DNA of 64,000 nucleotides from Mesonia hippocampi (GTDB taxonomy: Bacteria; Bacteroidota; Bacteroidia; Flavobacteriales; Flavobacteriaceae): NCBI RefSeq assembly GCF_014197445.1, contig NZ_JACIFO010000003.1:124001-188000 (forward strand), given 5' to 3'. The notes below the pieces were generated by a model. That model was not told where the DNA came from. It did no database searches and saw only the letters and a program-made list of their open reading frames with translations. The translations under genes were made by a program, and so were the position numbers. Of the stretch, positions 35,061 to 42,903 are shown one piece after another; position 1 is the stretch's first letter; the number at the start of each line of letters is the position of its first letter.

Positions 35061-36261
35061 ACATGTTTTGCAACAAGTATTTTTTTTGAGCCTTTAATTT
35101 GTCTAAATAGTCTTCTTCTAAAGCTATTTTTTTATCAATAGTAGAAAGGGTTGATGCAATTTTTTGTTGTTCTTCTAAGCAAGGTAAATTCATATTCATA
35201 TTAGATAATTTTTTAAAGTACAAATATGTTCTTGATCCACCTTGTTTTTGAAGTAGAGCATATTTTTTGACTTCATCTCCATCGTTTAATTTATATTCAA
35301 GGAACTTGTCATTTATATTTTTCGCTGAGAAAACAGGATATAAAGTACTTACAATTCCTTTTTCACAAATTGTATTCCTATTAAATTTAAAAACTAAATC
35401 ATCACTCATATGGCGATAAGTAAAATAATTTCTTGGTACAACATTATAACCTGTATTATCCTTGCTCGCAACTTGATTACCCGAATAGTATTCTGTTTGA
35501 AACATAATTCCTTGTCTCGAAGAGGTTAGAACGGGGTACTGATCACTATATTTTGTTTTCTCATTATGTTGAATTAAAAATAAACCCAACTTCTTTTTTT
35601 GCCATTTAGGAAATTCCTTTCCATCCTTATCTTTAAACCGTATCTCTTGCTTAAAGATTTTCTGCATCACCCCTTTTTTGAGTGTCTTATAATCCTCAAT
35701 TATTTTGTTTTGAGTAGAGATACTTGAATTCAATAAGTTGATAAAACTCGCTATCTTTTTTTGTTCAAACAATTGTGGTTTAACAATAGTTATTCTGTAA
35801 AAATCCGAATGATTAAGATCTGGAATAGTTGATGTTCCTGCTAATCTTAAAATCAAGCATTGTATTTTATGAGACTTTAAAAAATGAACTAGAAAATCTT
35901 TATCTAGACTTTCATCATTAAATTTTATTTTAAAAAAATTATTATGAAAAGCTCCAGAAACACCAGTCACGACCATTCCTGTATTTCCTGTTCTTGTCAT
36001 TAACACATCATTCTCAGAACATAAAACAGACTTCGGAGGGTTTTTTATATAATATTTTTTAGTATTTCCAGCTTTTAAAAATTCATTAGTAATATAGAAA
36101 TAGCCTCCTTCAACTTTTTCGGTATAACGCTCAGAAATTGCAATTTGTAAACCTTGATTGATTTTTGTAAGCTCTTTAAAAGATTTCTCTTCCCACTCCT
36201 CATGAAACCCTGGAAATCGCAAATTGGGAACTTTTCTTATTTCGTTACTGTTTTTATTCAC
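35053..36261 (-). CDS. hsdS: Type I restriction-modification specificity subunit HsdS (expressed copy)
   Basis: 402 residues from a GTG at 36261, 12 bp after the hsdM stop and preceded by CTAAGGTG, so part of the hsdM operon. N-terminus VPNLRFPGFHEEW is the usual HsdS opening. Two target-recognition domains (about residues 20-165 and 215-355) are separated by the conserved helix KKGVMQKIFKQEIRFKDKDG, and a second helix closes the protein (LDKLKAQKKYLLQNMFI). HsdS recognises a split DNA target and directs HsdM and HsdR. The 5' end forms the right arm of an inverted repeat with the opposed copy. Confidence 0.92.
   Translation of the reverse strand: MNKNSNEIRKVPNLRFPGFHEEWEEKSFKELTKINQGLQIAISERYTEKVEGGYFYITNEFLKAGNTKKYYIKNPPKSVLCSENDVLMTRTGNTGMVVTGVSGAFHNNFFKIKFNDESLDKDFLVHFLKSHKIQCLILRLAGTSTIPDLNHSDFYRITIVKPQLFEQKKIASFINLLNSSISTQNKIIEDYKTLKKGVMQKIFKQEIRFKDKDGKEFPKWQKKKLGLFLIQHNEKTKYSDQYPVLTSSRQGIMFQTEYYSGNQVASKDNTGYNVVPRNYFTYRHMSDDLVFKFNRNTICEKGIVSTLYPVFSAKNINDKFLEYKLNDGDEVKKYALLQKQGGSRTYLYFKKLSNMNMNLPCLEEQQKIASTLSTIDKKIALEEDYLDKLKAQKKYLLQNMFI
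36193..36216. repeat. Right arm of inverted repeat flanking the hsdS pair
   Basis: 24 bp at the 5' end of the expressed hsdS, inverse of 33843-33866 with 22/24 identity; the longest exact run is ATGAGGAGTGG. Extending outward, 30 of 36 bases match. Third codon positions are mostly kept, including a rare Gly GGG. Confidence 0.65.
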
Positions 36262-36273
36262 CTTAGAGATTTT

Positions 36274-37887
36274 TTAAGCGTTAAAAAAATTCAGTCCTAA
36301 TTCCTTAAAATACCCGTCAATCTCTTTATCGAGTTCAGCGCGTTGGGTTTCCAGGCTTTTTATGTTTGCCATAACCGCATCAATATCAACCGGTGCTTCT
36401 TCTTCAAAGGTATCTACATAACGTGGTATGTTTAGGTTGTAATCATTTTCAGCAATTTCATCTAAGGTAGCTACATAGCTGTATTTATCTTCGGTTTTGC
36501 GTTCGCGATAGGTGGTAATTATTTTGTCTATGTTTTCTTGGGTCAATACATTTTGCGTTTTTACCTTTTCGTAATGCTCGCTGGCATCGATAAACAAAAT
36601 ATCGTTTGGGTGTTCTTTACACTTTTTAAACACCAAAATACAGGTAGGTATGCTGGTACCATAAAAAATATTGGCAGGCAAACCTATTACGGCATCCAGA
36701 TAGTTTTTCTCTTTTATAAGATATTCTCTAATATGACCTTCGGCACTTCCTCTAAACAAGGCGCCATGTGGTAACACCACTGCCATTTGTCCGTTTTCAG
36801 CTAAATGATGTACCATGTGCTGTATAAAAGCAAAATCGGCCTTACTTTTTGGGGCTAACTTACCGTATTGACTAAATCTATCGTCGGTCATAAAAAGTTG
36901 GTTGGCACTCCAATTGGCAGAAAAGGGCGGATTGGCAACAATGGCTTCAAAACGGAGGTCTATGTGCTGCGGATGCTCTAAAGTGTCTTCTTGTTTAATA
37001 TCGAACTTACGATAATGCACCCCGTGCAAAATCATGTTCATTCGTGCCAAGTTATAGGTGGTACGGTTGAGTTCTTGTCCGTAAAAGTTATTCACCTCCT
37101 CTACTTCCTTGGCTACACGTAACAAGAGCGAACCACTTCCGCAAGTAGGATCGTACACCGATTTTAACTTCTTTTTTCCTGTGGTTACCAACTTTGCCAA
37201 GACCATACTCACCTCTTGAGGCGTGTAAAATTCCCCAGCTTTTTTACCTGCACCACTAGCAAATTTACCGATTAAATATTCGTAGGCATCTCCTAAAACA
37301 TCTAATTCGGTTTGGTCTAACTGAAAATCGATGTTATCTAAATGTGCCAATACTTTGGCAATAATCTCGTTTCTTGCTTCTGGGGTTTTTCCTAATTTAG
37401 TGGAGTTTAAATCCATATCCTCAAAGAGGTTATCGAAATCTTCTTCACTCTCCGTACCCATGGTACTGTTTTGTACGTTGTTTAATATTTTTTGAAGATC
37501 TTCTAAAATGAAGTTGGTTTTCGTGCTATACGTACTTTCTTCTTCCTTGACTAAAGGCTCGCCATCATCATTAAAATTTCCACGTTTAGCTATGGAAGTA
37601 AACAATTCGGATGGTTTTAAAAAGTAGCCTAACTTTTCTAAGGCTTCTTCTCGAATGGCGTCAATGTACTCTTGTCCTTCAGGGCTGTTTTCGTCTATAT
37701 CGGTAAATTGGATGCCATCGGGTTGCAGAATGGCGTTGGCATAAATTTCCATCTTTTCTGCTAAATACTTGTAGAAAATAAAGCCTAAAATATAGTCTCT
37801 AAATTCATCGGCATTCATTTTGCCTCTAAGGGTGTTGGCGATATTCCAAAGTTGTTGTTCGAGTTGTTTTTTATGATCTTCAGACAT
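36274..37887 (-). CDS. hsdM: Type I DNA methyltransferase subunit HsdM
   Basis: 537 residues. N-terminal HsdM_N helical domain (about 1-150), then an N6-adenine methyltransferase: SAM-binding YDPTCGSGSLLLRV (about residues 244-257) and the catalytic NPPF in VANPPFSANW (about 318-327). The target-type region TPQEVSMVLAKL precedes the SAM motif. Methylates adenine in the host target with two HsdM per HsdS, protecting it from HsdR. First gene of the hsdM-hsdS unit with a well-formed promoter upstream at 37918-37948. Confidence 0.96.
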   Translation of the reverse strand: MSEDHKKQLEQQLWNIANTLRGKMNADEFRDYILGFIFYKYLAEKMEIYANAILQPDGIQFTDIDENSPEGQEYIDAIREEALEKLGYFLKPSELFTSIAKRGNFNDDGEPLVKEEESTYSTKTNFILEDLQKILNNVQNSTMGTESEEDFDNLFEDMDLNSTKLGKTPEARNEIIAKVLAHLDNIDFQLDQTELDVLGDAYEYLIGKFASGAGKKAGEFYTPQEVSMVLAKLVTTGKKKLKSVYDPTCGSGSLLLRVAKEVEEVNNFYGQELNRTTYNLARMNMILHGVHYRKFDIKQEDTLEHPQHIDLRFEAIVANPPFSANWSANQLFMTDDRFSQYGKLAPKSKADFAFIQHMVHHLAENGQMAVVLPHGALFRGSAEGHIREYLIKEKNYLDAVIGLPANIFYGTSIPTCILVFKKCKEHPNDILFIDASEHYEKVKTQNVLTQENIDKIITTYRERKTEDKYSYVATLDEIAENDYNLNIPRYVDTFEEEAPVDIDAVMANIKSLETQRAELDKEIDGYFKELGLNFFNA

Positions 37888-38388
37888 TGAGGATTTTTTA
37901 CCTTTAATTCAAAAGTTTAAAGATATTGTTTTTTACCACTACATCAAAAAATACAAATAAAGAAAATATAGTATTTTTCCTACAAAACTCAAGCCTTCGA
38001 TTTTTACATAATTTACACTTAAACAATAGAAAATCAACTTTTTTAAAAACGCCATATAATGAATAATAATACTACCTGATTAGCTACTATTCCCACTTGA
38101 TTAACATGAATGATACTCGCTCACACTTTTTAGTGATTTCCTGTCAATAATATCTAACTTCTCATCATTCAGAGGTTTTATATTAGTTTTATTGTTTAGA
38201 AACACGTATATTCATACAATTAACATGTTGTTTTTTAGCTATTAAGAAAATAATATTGCCCCTCAGGCTTCATTATGAGTACAGGGTGAGTCCAAAGTGA
38301 CTCCAATATGACAGCAATATATTCCATAAAATAATGGACATAAACTTAACGCACTATCAGTAGAAATAACTAATTAAAAGCAATAACA
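37888..38388. other. Gene-free gap at the edge of the restriction island
   Basis: 501 bp, AT-rich. The only element I can support is the hsdM promoter near its left end. No reading frame over about 20 codons with a plausible start and no tRNA or att-like repeat is visible. Two short motifs, GAGTCCAAAGTGACTC at 38290-38305 (an inverted pair GAGTC/GACTC) and TATTCATACAATTAACATG, have no assigned meaning. Confidence 0.5.
37918..37948 (-). promoter_or_regulatory. hsdM-hsdS promoter
   Basis: Minus-strand TTTG (complement of 37945-37948), 19-bp spacer, TATCTTTA (complement of 37918-37925), close to the Bacteroidota consensus, 31 bp before the ATG. Confidence 0.65.
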
Positions 38389-39138
38389 ATGGCATACTTA
38401 GGAAAAAATAATCAGATAACCGGAAGTCTAGGTGACCTAGTGTTTCGTACCCTTGATGGTAAAACAGTCATTCAGCGAAAACCACAGAAAAATAAAATAA
38501 AACAAACTGAGCGAACCCAAAAAGCAGCTTCTGATTTTGGAAGAGCTTCTACCTTGGCGAAAAAAATAAGAATCGGCATAAAAACATACAGTAGAGATTT
38601 TTCTGATTCTAAATCCTTTTGTAGATTAAGAACACGACTACAATTGGCTGCTTGTACTGATAATCCTGCCCCCATTGGAGAAAAAAAACTATGGGATGGA
38701 AAGCCAAAGCTGCTCGAAGGTTTTGAGTTTAATTATCACAGTCCCTATGAACGCTATTGCCGTATAGTAATTAAAGATATCGCATTAGCTTCACAAAAAT
38801 TACACATTAAACTAAAAGCATTTCAACCTAAAAAAGCAATTACTTGGCCTATCAAGGCAAATAAAGCTAAACTTTGTTTTTGGATGAGTGTACACAGAAA
38901 AAAGGACGACTTATCCGTTCAGGAAGAGTTATTTAGTCTAGAAATACTTCCAAACAATAAAATATCCCCTGCAATCAATTTTGTAAGTAACACAATAAAC
39001 TCTTCTAGTATTGTATATCTCTGGAGCGGTATATTATATTATCAATACGATGCTTTATTAGATTGGGTTTGTTTGAATCATAAAACCTTACATCCATTAA
39101 GGTTACAAAAGGTTTTAAAAATAGATGTCTCTTCCTAG
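38389..39138 (+). CDS. Hypothetical protein, DUF6266-like N-terminus
   Basis: 249 residues, basic. N-terminus MAYLGKNNQITGSLGDLVFRTLDGKTVIQRKP has the short GSLGD...RTLDGK...RKP layout seen in DUF6266 proteins, but I am not certain. The next part (KNKIKQTERTQKAASDFGRAS) is strongly basic helix. The rest alternates strands (KLHIKLKAFQPKK, AKLCFWMSVHRKK) and ends LRLQKVLKIDVSS. No signal peptide or membrane segment. It stands alone at the right edge of the restriction island and is followed by a terminator. Confidence 0.5.
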   Translation: MAYLGKNNQITGSLGDLVFRTLDGKTVIQRKPQKNKIKQTERTQKAASDFGRASTLAKKIRIGIKTYSRDFSDSKSFCRLRTRLQLAACTDNPAPIGEKKLWDGKPKLLEGFEFNYHSPYERYCRIVIKDIALASQKLHIKLKAFQPKKAITWPIKANKAKLCFWMSVHRKKDDLSVQEELFSLEILPNNKISPAINFVSNTINSSSIVYLWSGILYYQYDALLDWVCLNHKTLHPLRLQKVLKIDVSS

Positions 39139-39593
39139 AAAAAAAACAACACAAAAGTTCTTGTTGTTTTATATATAGTTTAAAGAAAACATCCTTATTC
39201 CCCATAGTTACAAACCTAATTTCTTGAAAAAGAGGTTTAAAAGTGTTTTTTAGCTTTATTTATGAGTATGAAAAAAATTCACGATAGATATTTAACAATA
39301 ATAGCTGCCTTTCTCTATCTATAGTTACATATAAAATCGACTATAAATTAAGCTTCATTAACATTGATTGTATTCCTATACAATCATCTCAATTACTCCC
39401 TATACCTTTTTGGTATCGAGTTGGTATAATTTTTAACGTTTAGCCTTTTTCTTCAACTAAATTATTAAGTATTTTTACGAACTGATTGTTTACTTAGTCT
39501 AAGTATCAAATAGACACCTTAATCTTATTAAATTTTTAGGTGGGGATACTACTAAAAAAAATCAACCTAATTTTTTATTATTTAAATTATATT
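39139..39593. other. Gap before the S46 peptidase gene
   Basis: 455 bp. Contains a terminator at 39143-39170, a short hairpin GATTGTAT / ATACAATC near 39366-39385 with no T-run, and AT-rich leader DNA. A 20-codon frame at 39262 (MSMKKIHDRY...) is too short to support. Nothing else is seen. Confidence 0.5.
39143..39170 (+). terminator. Terminator of the 38389 gene
   Basis: 9-bp stem AAAACAACA / TGTTGTTTT, 5 bp after the stop. Confidence 0.6.
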
Positions 39594-41735
39594 ATGAAAA
39601 AAACAAGCCTTTTTTTAATTGCTTTTTTAATCTTTCTGCCTGCTTCGTTGTTTGCCAATGAAGGCATGTGGTTTTTAATGCATATTAAACGTTTAAACGA
39701 ACGTGATATGCAAAAAATGGGACTTCAGTTAACTGCTGAAGAAATTTACAGTATCAACAACCAAAGTATTAAAGACGCTATTGTTCAGTTTGATGGTGGT
39801 TGTACCGCTAGTATTATTTCTGATAATGGATTGGTACTTACAAATCACCACTGTGGTTATGATGCTATTGCAGAATTATCTACCGAAGAACAAAACCACC
39901 TTAAAAATGGATTTTGGGCAAAAACATTAAAAGACGAGCTTAAACCAGAAAGTCTTTTTGTGAGATTCTTTGTAAGAATGGATGATGTTTCTGAACGTAT
40001 CTTATCTAAAGTAAACGATTCGATGACCGAAAAAGAACGTGAAGCTACTATTAACAAAGAAATTGCTAAAATAGAACAAGAGAACAACGAAGGTGGTAAA
40101 TACACCGTTTCTGTACGTTCTTTTTACCAAGGAAATGAATATTACTATTTTGTATACGAAGATTACAAAGATGTTCGGTTGGTAGGTACACCTTCTGATA
40201 AAGTGGGTAAATATGGTGGAGATACCGATAACTGGGAATGGCCACGTCACACAGGAGATTTCTCTTTATTTAGAGTATATGCCGATGCTGACGGAAACCC
40301 TGCGGAATACTCTGAAAATAACGTACCATTAAAAGCAAAATACCACTTACCCGTAAACATTAAAGGAGTAAAAGAAAACGATTTTGCAATGATTTTAGGT
40401 TATCCTGGTAGAACAAACCGTTGGATGCCCGCCGAAGGAATCGAGCAAAACGTAAACTACGCTTATCCTGCTTGGGTAGAAGGCTCTAAACTTAGCATGG
40501 ATGTAATGAAAAAATACATGGACGAGGATGCTTCTATCAACTTAATGTATGCTTCTCAGTATGCCGGAATTGCTAACTACTGGAAAAATAGACAAGGTAT
40601 GATTGATGCGTTAACAGCTCATAAAACTGCCGAAACTAAACGTAAAGTTGAAAAGAAATTTAACCGATGGGCTAACAAAAAAGCCAACAAAGCAACCTAT
40701 GGAGATGTGGTTACTAACATTAACAATTACTACAGCTTAACCAACAATAAGGCAAAGCACGACAACTACTTAATGTCGTTATTACGTTCTAGTAAGTTTT
40801 CTGTTTTACCATATCAAATTGGTAAAAGCTTAGAATCGTATGTTAATGCCGATGAAGCTGCTCGTAAGAATTTAGAGCCTAAATTGAATGCTTTTATAGA
40901 GAGCAAATACACAAACTATCATTTACCATTAGAGAAAGAAATTTTAGCAGAGCAACTAAAGTTATATTCAACTAAAGCAGATTACGAATTACCAGAGATT
41001 GTTGCTAAAATTGCTAAAGATGGTGATTTTACCAATTACGTAAATGCTATTTTCGAATTGAGTATTTTTTCCTCTAAAGAGCGTGTAACAGCTTTCTTAA
41101 AATACCCAAATAAAGAATTATTAGCTAACGATCCGTTATATATTTTATCATCTCAATTGTTAGGTAAATATAGAGAACAACCTGAAAACTTAGTACAACC
41201 ACTAAACGATTACCAAAAGTCATTTAGATTATTAGTAGACGGTTTACGCAAATCTGGTTTTAGCGATATTAAATACCCAGATGCAAACTCTACTTTACGT
41301 TTATCTTACGGAAAAGTAAGAGCTTTACCGAAAGATCCTACAAACGATGCTAGTATTAACAACTACACCACCTTAAAAGGAATGGTTAAAAAATACAAGC
41401 CAAACGATAGTGAGTTTGATTTATCTCAAAATATGTTAGACATCTATGAGAAGAAAGACTACGGAAGATATGCCAACAGTAAAGGCGAACTACCTGTAAA
41501 CTTTTTATCTGACAACGATATTACAGGAGGAAACTCCGGTTCGCCTGTACTAAACGGAAATGGAGAATTAATAGGTTTAGCATTTGATGGTAACATCGAA
41601 GCAATGGCCGGTGATGTTATTTTCGATTCTAAATTACAACGTACTATCAATGTGGATATCAGATACGTACTTTGGCTAATCGATAAGTATGCTGGTGCTG
41701 AACGCATTGTAGACGAATTAACGATTATAGAATAA
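39594..41735 (+). CDS. S46-family dipeptidyl peptidase, DPP7-type
   Basis: 713 residues from the ATG at 39594, which opens a proper signal peptide (MKKTSLFLIAF...LFANEG). S46 peptidases remove dipeptides from peptide N-termini in the periplasm and feed peptide-utilising Bacteroidota. Catalytic triad: His at 85/86 in TNHHCGYDAI, Asp in the DNWEWPRHTGDF block (about 215-226), and Ser648 in TGGNSGSPV. The residue equivalent to the specificity position (Arg673 in the P. gingivalis acidic-type DPP11) is Gly666 in FDGNIEAM, which predicts the DPP7-like preference for hydrophobic or other non-acidic P1 residues. Confidence 0.9.
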   Translation: MKKTSLFLIAFLIFLPASLFANEGMWFLMHIKRLNERDMQKMGLQLTAEEIYSINNQSIKDAIVQFDGGCTASIISDNGLVLTNHHCGYDAIAELSTEEQNHLKNGFWAKTLKDELKPESLFVRFFVRMDDVSERILSKVNDSMTEKEREATINKEIAKIEQENNEGGKYTVSVRSFYQGNEYYYFVYEDYKDVRLVGTPSDKVGKYGGDTDNWEWPRHTGDFSLFRVYADADGNPAEYSENNVPLKAKYHLPVNIKGVKENDFAMILGYPGRTNRWMPAEGIEQNVNYAYPAWVEGSKLSMDVMKKYMDEDASINLMYASQYAGIANYWKNRQGMIDALTAHKTAETKRKVEKKFNRWANKKANKATYGDVVTNINNYYSLTNNKAKHDNYLMSLLRSSKFSVLPYQIGKSLESYVNADEAARKNLEPKLNAFIESKYTNYHLPLEKEILAEQLKLYSTKADYELPEIVAKIAKDGDFTNYVNAIFELSIFSSKERVTAFLKYPNKELLANDPLYILSSQLLGKYREQPENLVQPLNDYQKSFRLLVDGLRKSGFSDIKYPDANSTLRLSYGKVRALPKDPTNDASINNYTTLKGMVKKYKPNDSEFDLSQNMLDIYEKKDYGRYANSKGELPVNFLSDNDITGGNSGSPVLNGNGELIGLAFDGNIEAMAGDVIFDSKLQRTINVDIRYVLWLIDKYAGAERIVDELTIIE

Positions 41736-41756
41736 CCTACAACCACATCATAAAGT

Positions 41757-41785
41757 AAAAAGCACAACCAAATTGGTTGTGCTTT
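41757..41785 (+). terminator. Terminator of the S46 peptidase gene
   Basis: Perfect 14-bp stem AAAAGCACAACCAA / TTGGTTGTGCTTTT followed by ATTTTTTT. Confidence 0.9.
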
Positions 41786-41855
41786 TATTTTTTTAAGAAA
41801 GCTTAGCAGTAAATAAATTGAACCAAATATAAACCGAAAAGCAACTCTAAAAACA

Positions 41856-41885
41856 AACAAACCCCTGTAAATACAGGGGTTTGTT
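41856..41885 (-). terminator. Terminator of the initiator tRNA gene
   Basis: 14-bp stem AACAAACCCCTGTA / TACAGGGGTTTGTT, 10 bp downstream of the tRNA 3' end on the minus strand. Confidence 0.8.
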
Positions 41886-41894
41886 TTGTTCTAG

Positions 41895-41967
<73 letters not shown>

Positions 41968-41978
41968 ATATCGGACTG

Positions 41979-42011
41979 CAAATATAGGGATTTAAATACT
42001 TTCAAACCAAA
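41979..42011 (-). promoter_or_regulatory. Promoter of tRNA-fMet
   Basis: Minus-strand TTTG (complement of 42008-42011), 21-bp spacer, TATATTTG (complement of 41979-41986). Predicted start about 5 bp before the tRNA. Confidence 0.6.
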
Positions 42012-42212
42012 TAAATTAAATAAAATTTGATATTATTTTAAAACATAAAAACAAATCACTGATTTACAGTGTTTTAAAAGCACAAAAATACTATTTCAAC
42101 ATTAATATCTTTAACTTAATGCTGCTAATTAGTAAATATCACGGAATTCTGTGAACCAAAACTCACCAGATAAACTCAACTTTGTAGCTCTGTAAAACTA
42201 TATTTTAAAGCC

Positions 42213-42893
42213 ATGAACTACAAAACACTTTTAAAACTAAAGGCGCTAACAACCGATACTGTTCTTAAAACACTTGAAAAAGCGGTAGAATTAGATAAAA
42301 ATTCAGATCATTTTATTCCTCCGCAAATAAGCATTAGTACTGCATCGGGAATTACACACTATGGGTATTTTATTAATTATACGGCAACAGAAAATTCCGT
42401 TTTAATAGCCGAAAAAAACACTAATATGGGAGTTAATTATATACATGCGCTTAACATAACAAGTATTTATATCCATGATATAGAGACTTATGCACATTTA
42501 TTTTCTGATGGTGAAATAGCTTTTGTCCCTACCGAAAAAGACACCCCTACAATGTTGTCTTTAAAAAAGGATATAAACCAACTTGAAACAGCCATTAGTG
42601 GTAAGTTAAACAAGAAAATTGCTTTAAAATGGGAACATCAATCTGAAGAAATAAGTCCTGCCGATAAATACTATGCCAAAAAGGCAATGCTCTTACTAGA
42701 AGAAACTTTAGCATTAATTTATGCAGATAATTTGTTTAAAGAAGCACTTACAGAAAACATAGGTAACCTTGTGTTCTCTTCTGCTACAAACAATCAAGTA
42801 AGACTGATAGAAAAAACACTAAGCTTAGAAATAAATTGGAAAAACCCTCCGTTACCTAATGCATTATTTGCTATGATTGAAGAATGCTTTTAA
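42213..42893 (+). CDS. Hypothetical protein with possible LSm-like N-terminal barrel
   Basis: 226 residues, no signal peptide, no membrane segment. Residues about 38-95 alternate five short strands (ISISTASGITHYGYFINYTA, SVLIAEK, INYIHALNITSIYIHD), a pattern resembling an LSm or SH3-like barrel; this is inference only. The second half is mostly helical with acidic and Lys residues and ends NPPLPNALFAMIEECF. No known family recognised. Convergent with the ABC-F gene, with 10 bp between stops. Confidence 0.55.
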   Translation: MNYKTLLKLKALTTDTVLKTLEKAVELDKNSDHFIPPQISISTASGITHYGYFINYTATENSVLIAEKNTNMGVNYIHALNITSIYIHDIETYAHLFSDGEIAFVPTEKDTPTMLSLKKDINQLETAISGKLNKKIALKWEHQSEEISPADKYYAKKAMLLLEETLALIYADNLFKEALTENIGNLVFSSATNNQVRLIEKTLSLEINWKNPPLPNALFAMIEECF

Positions 42894-42903
42894 GGAATAG
42901 GGA

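Noticed and set aside
32781-39138. Prophage or integrative element identity for the recombinase region
   Set aside because: No phage structural, replication or relaxase genes, no tRNA at an edge and no direct-repeat att pair found; a DNA invertase for the hsdS genes is a simpler reading.
39262-39324. 20-codon frame beginning MSMKKIHDRY
   Set aside because: Very short, no conserved context and no downstream partner gene; could easily be chance.
37888-39593. CRISPR array or tandem repeats in the gene-free DNA around the island
   Set aside because: No repeat-spacer periodicity is visible; AT-richness alone explains the impression.
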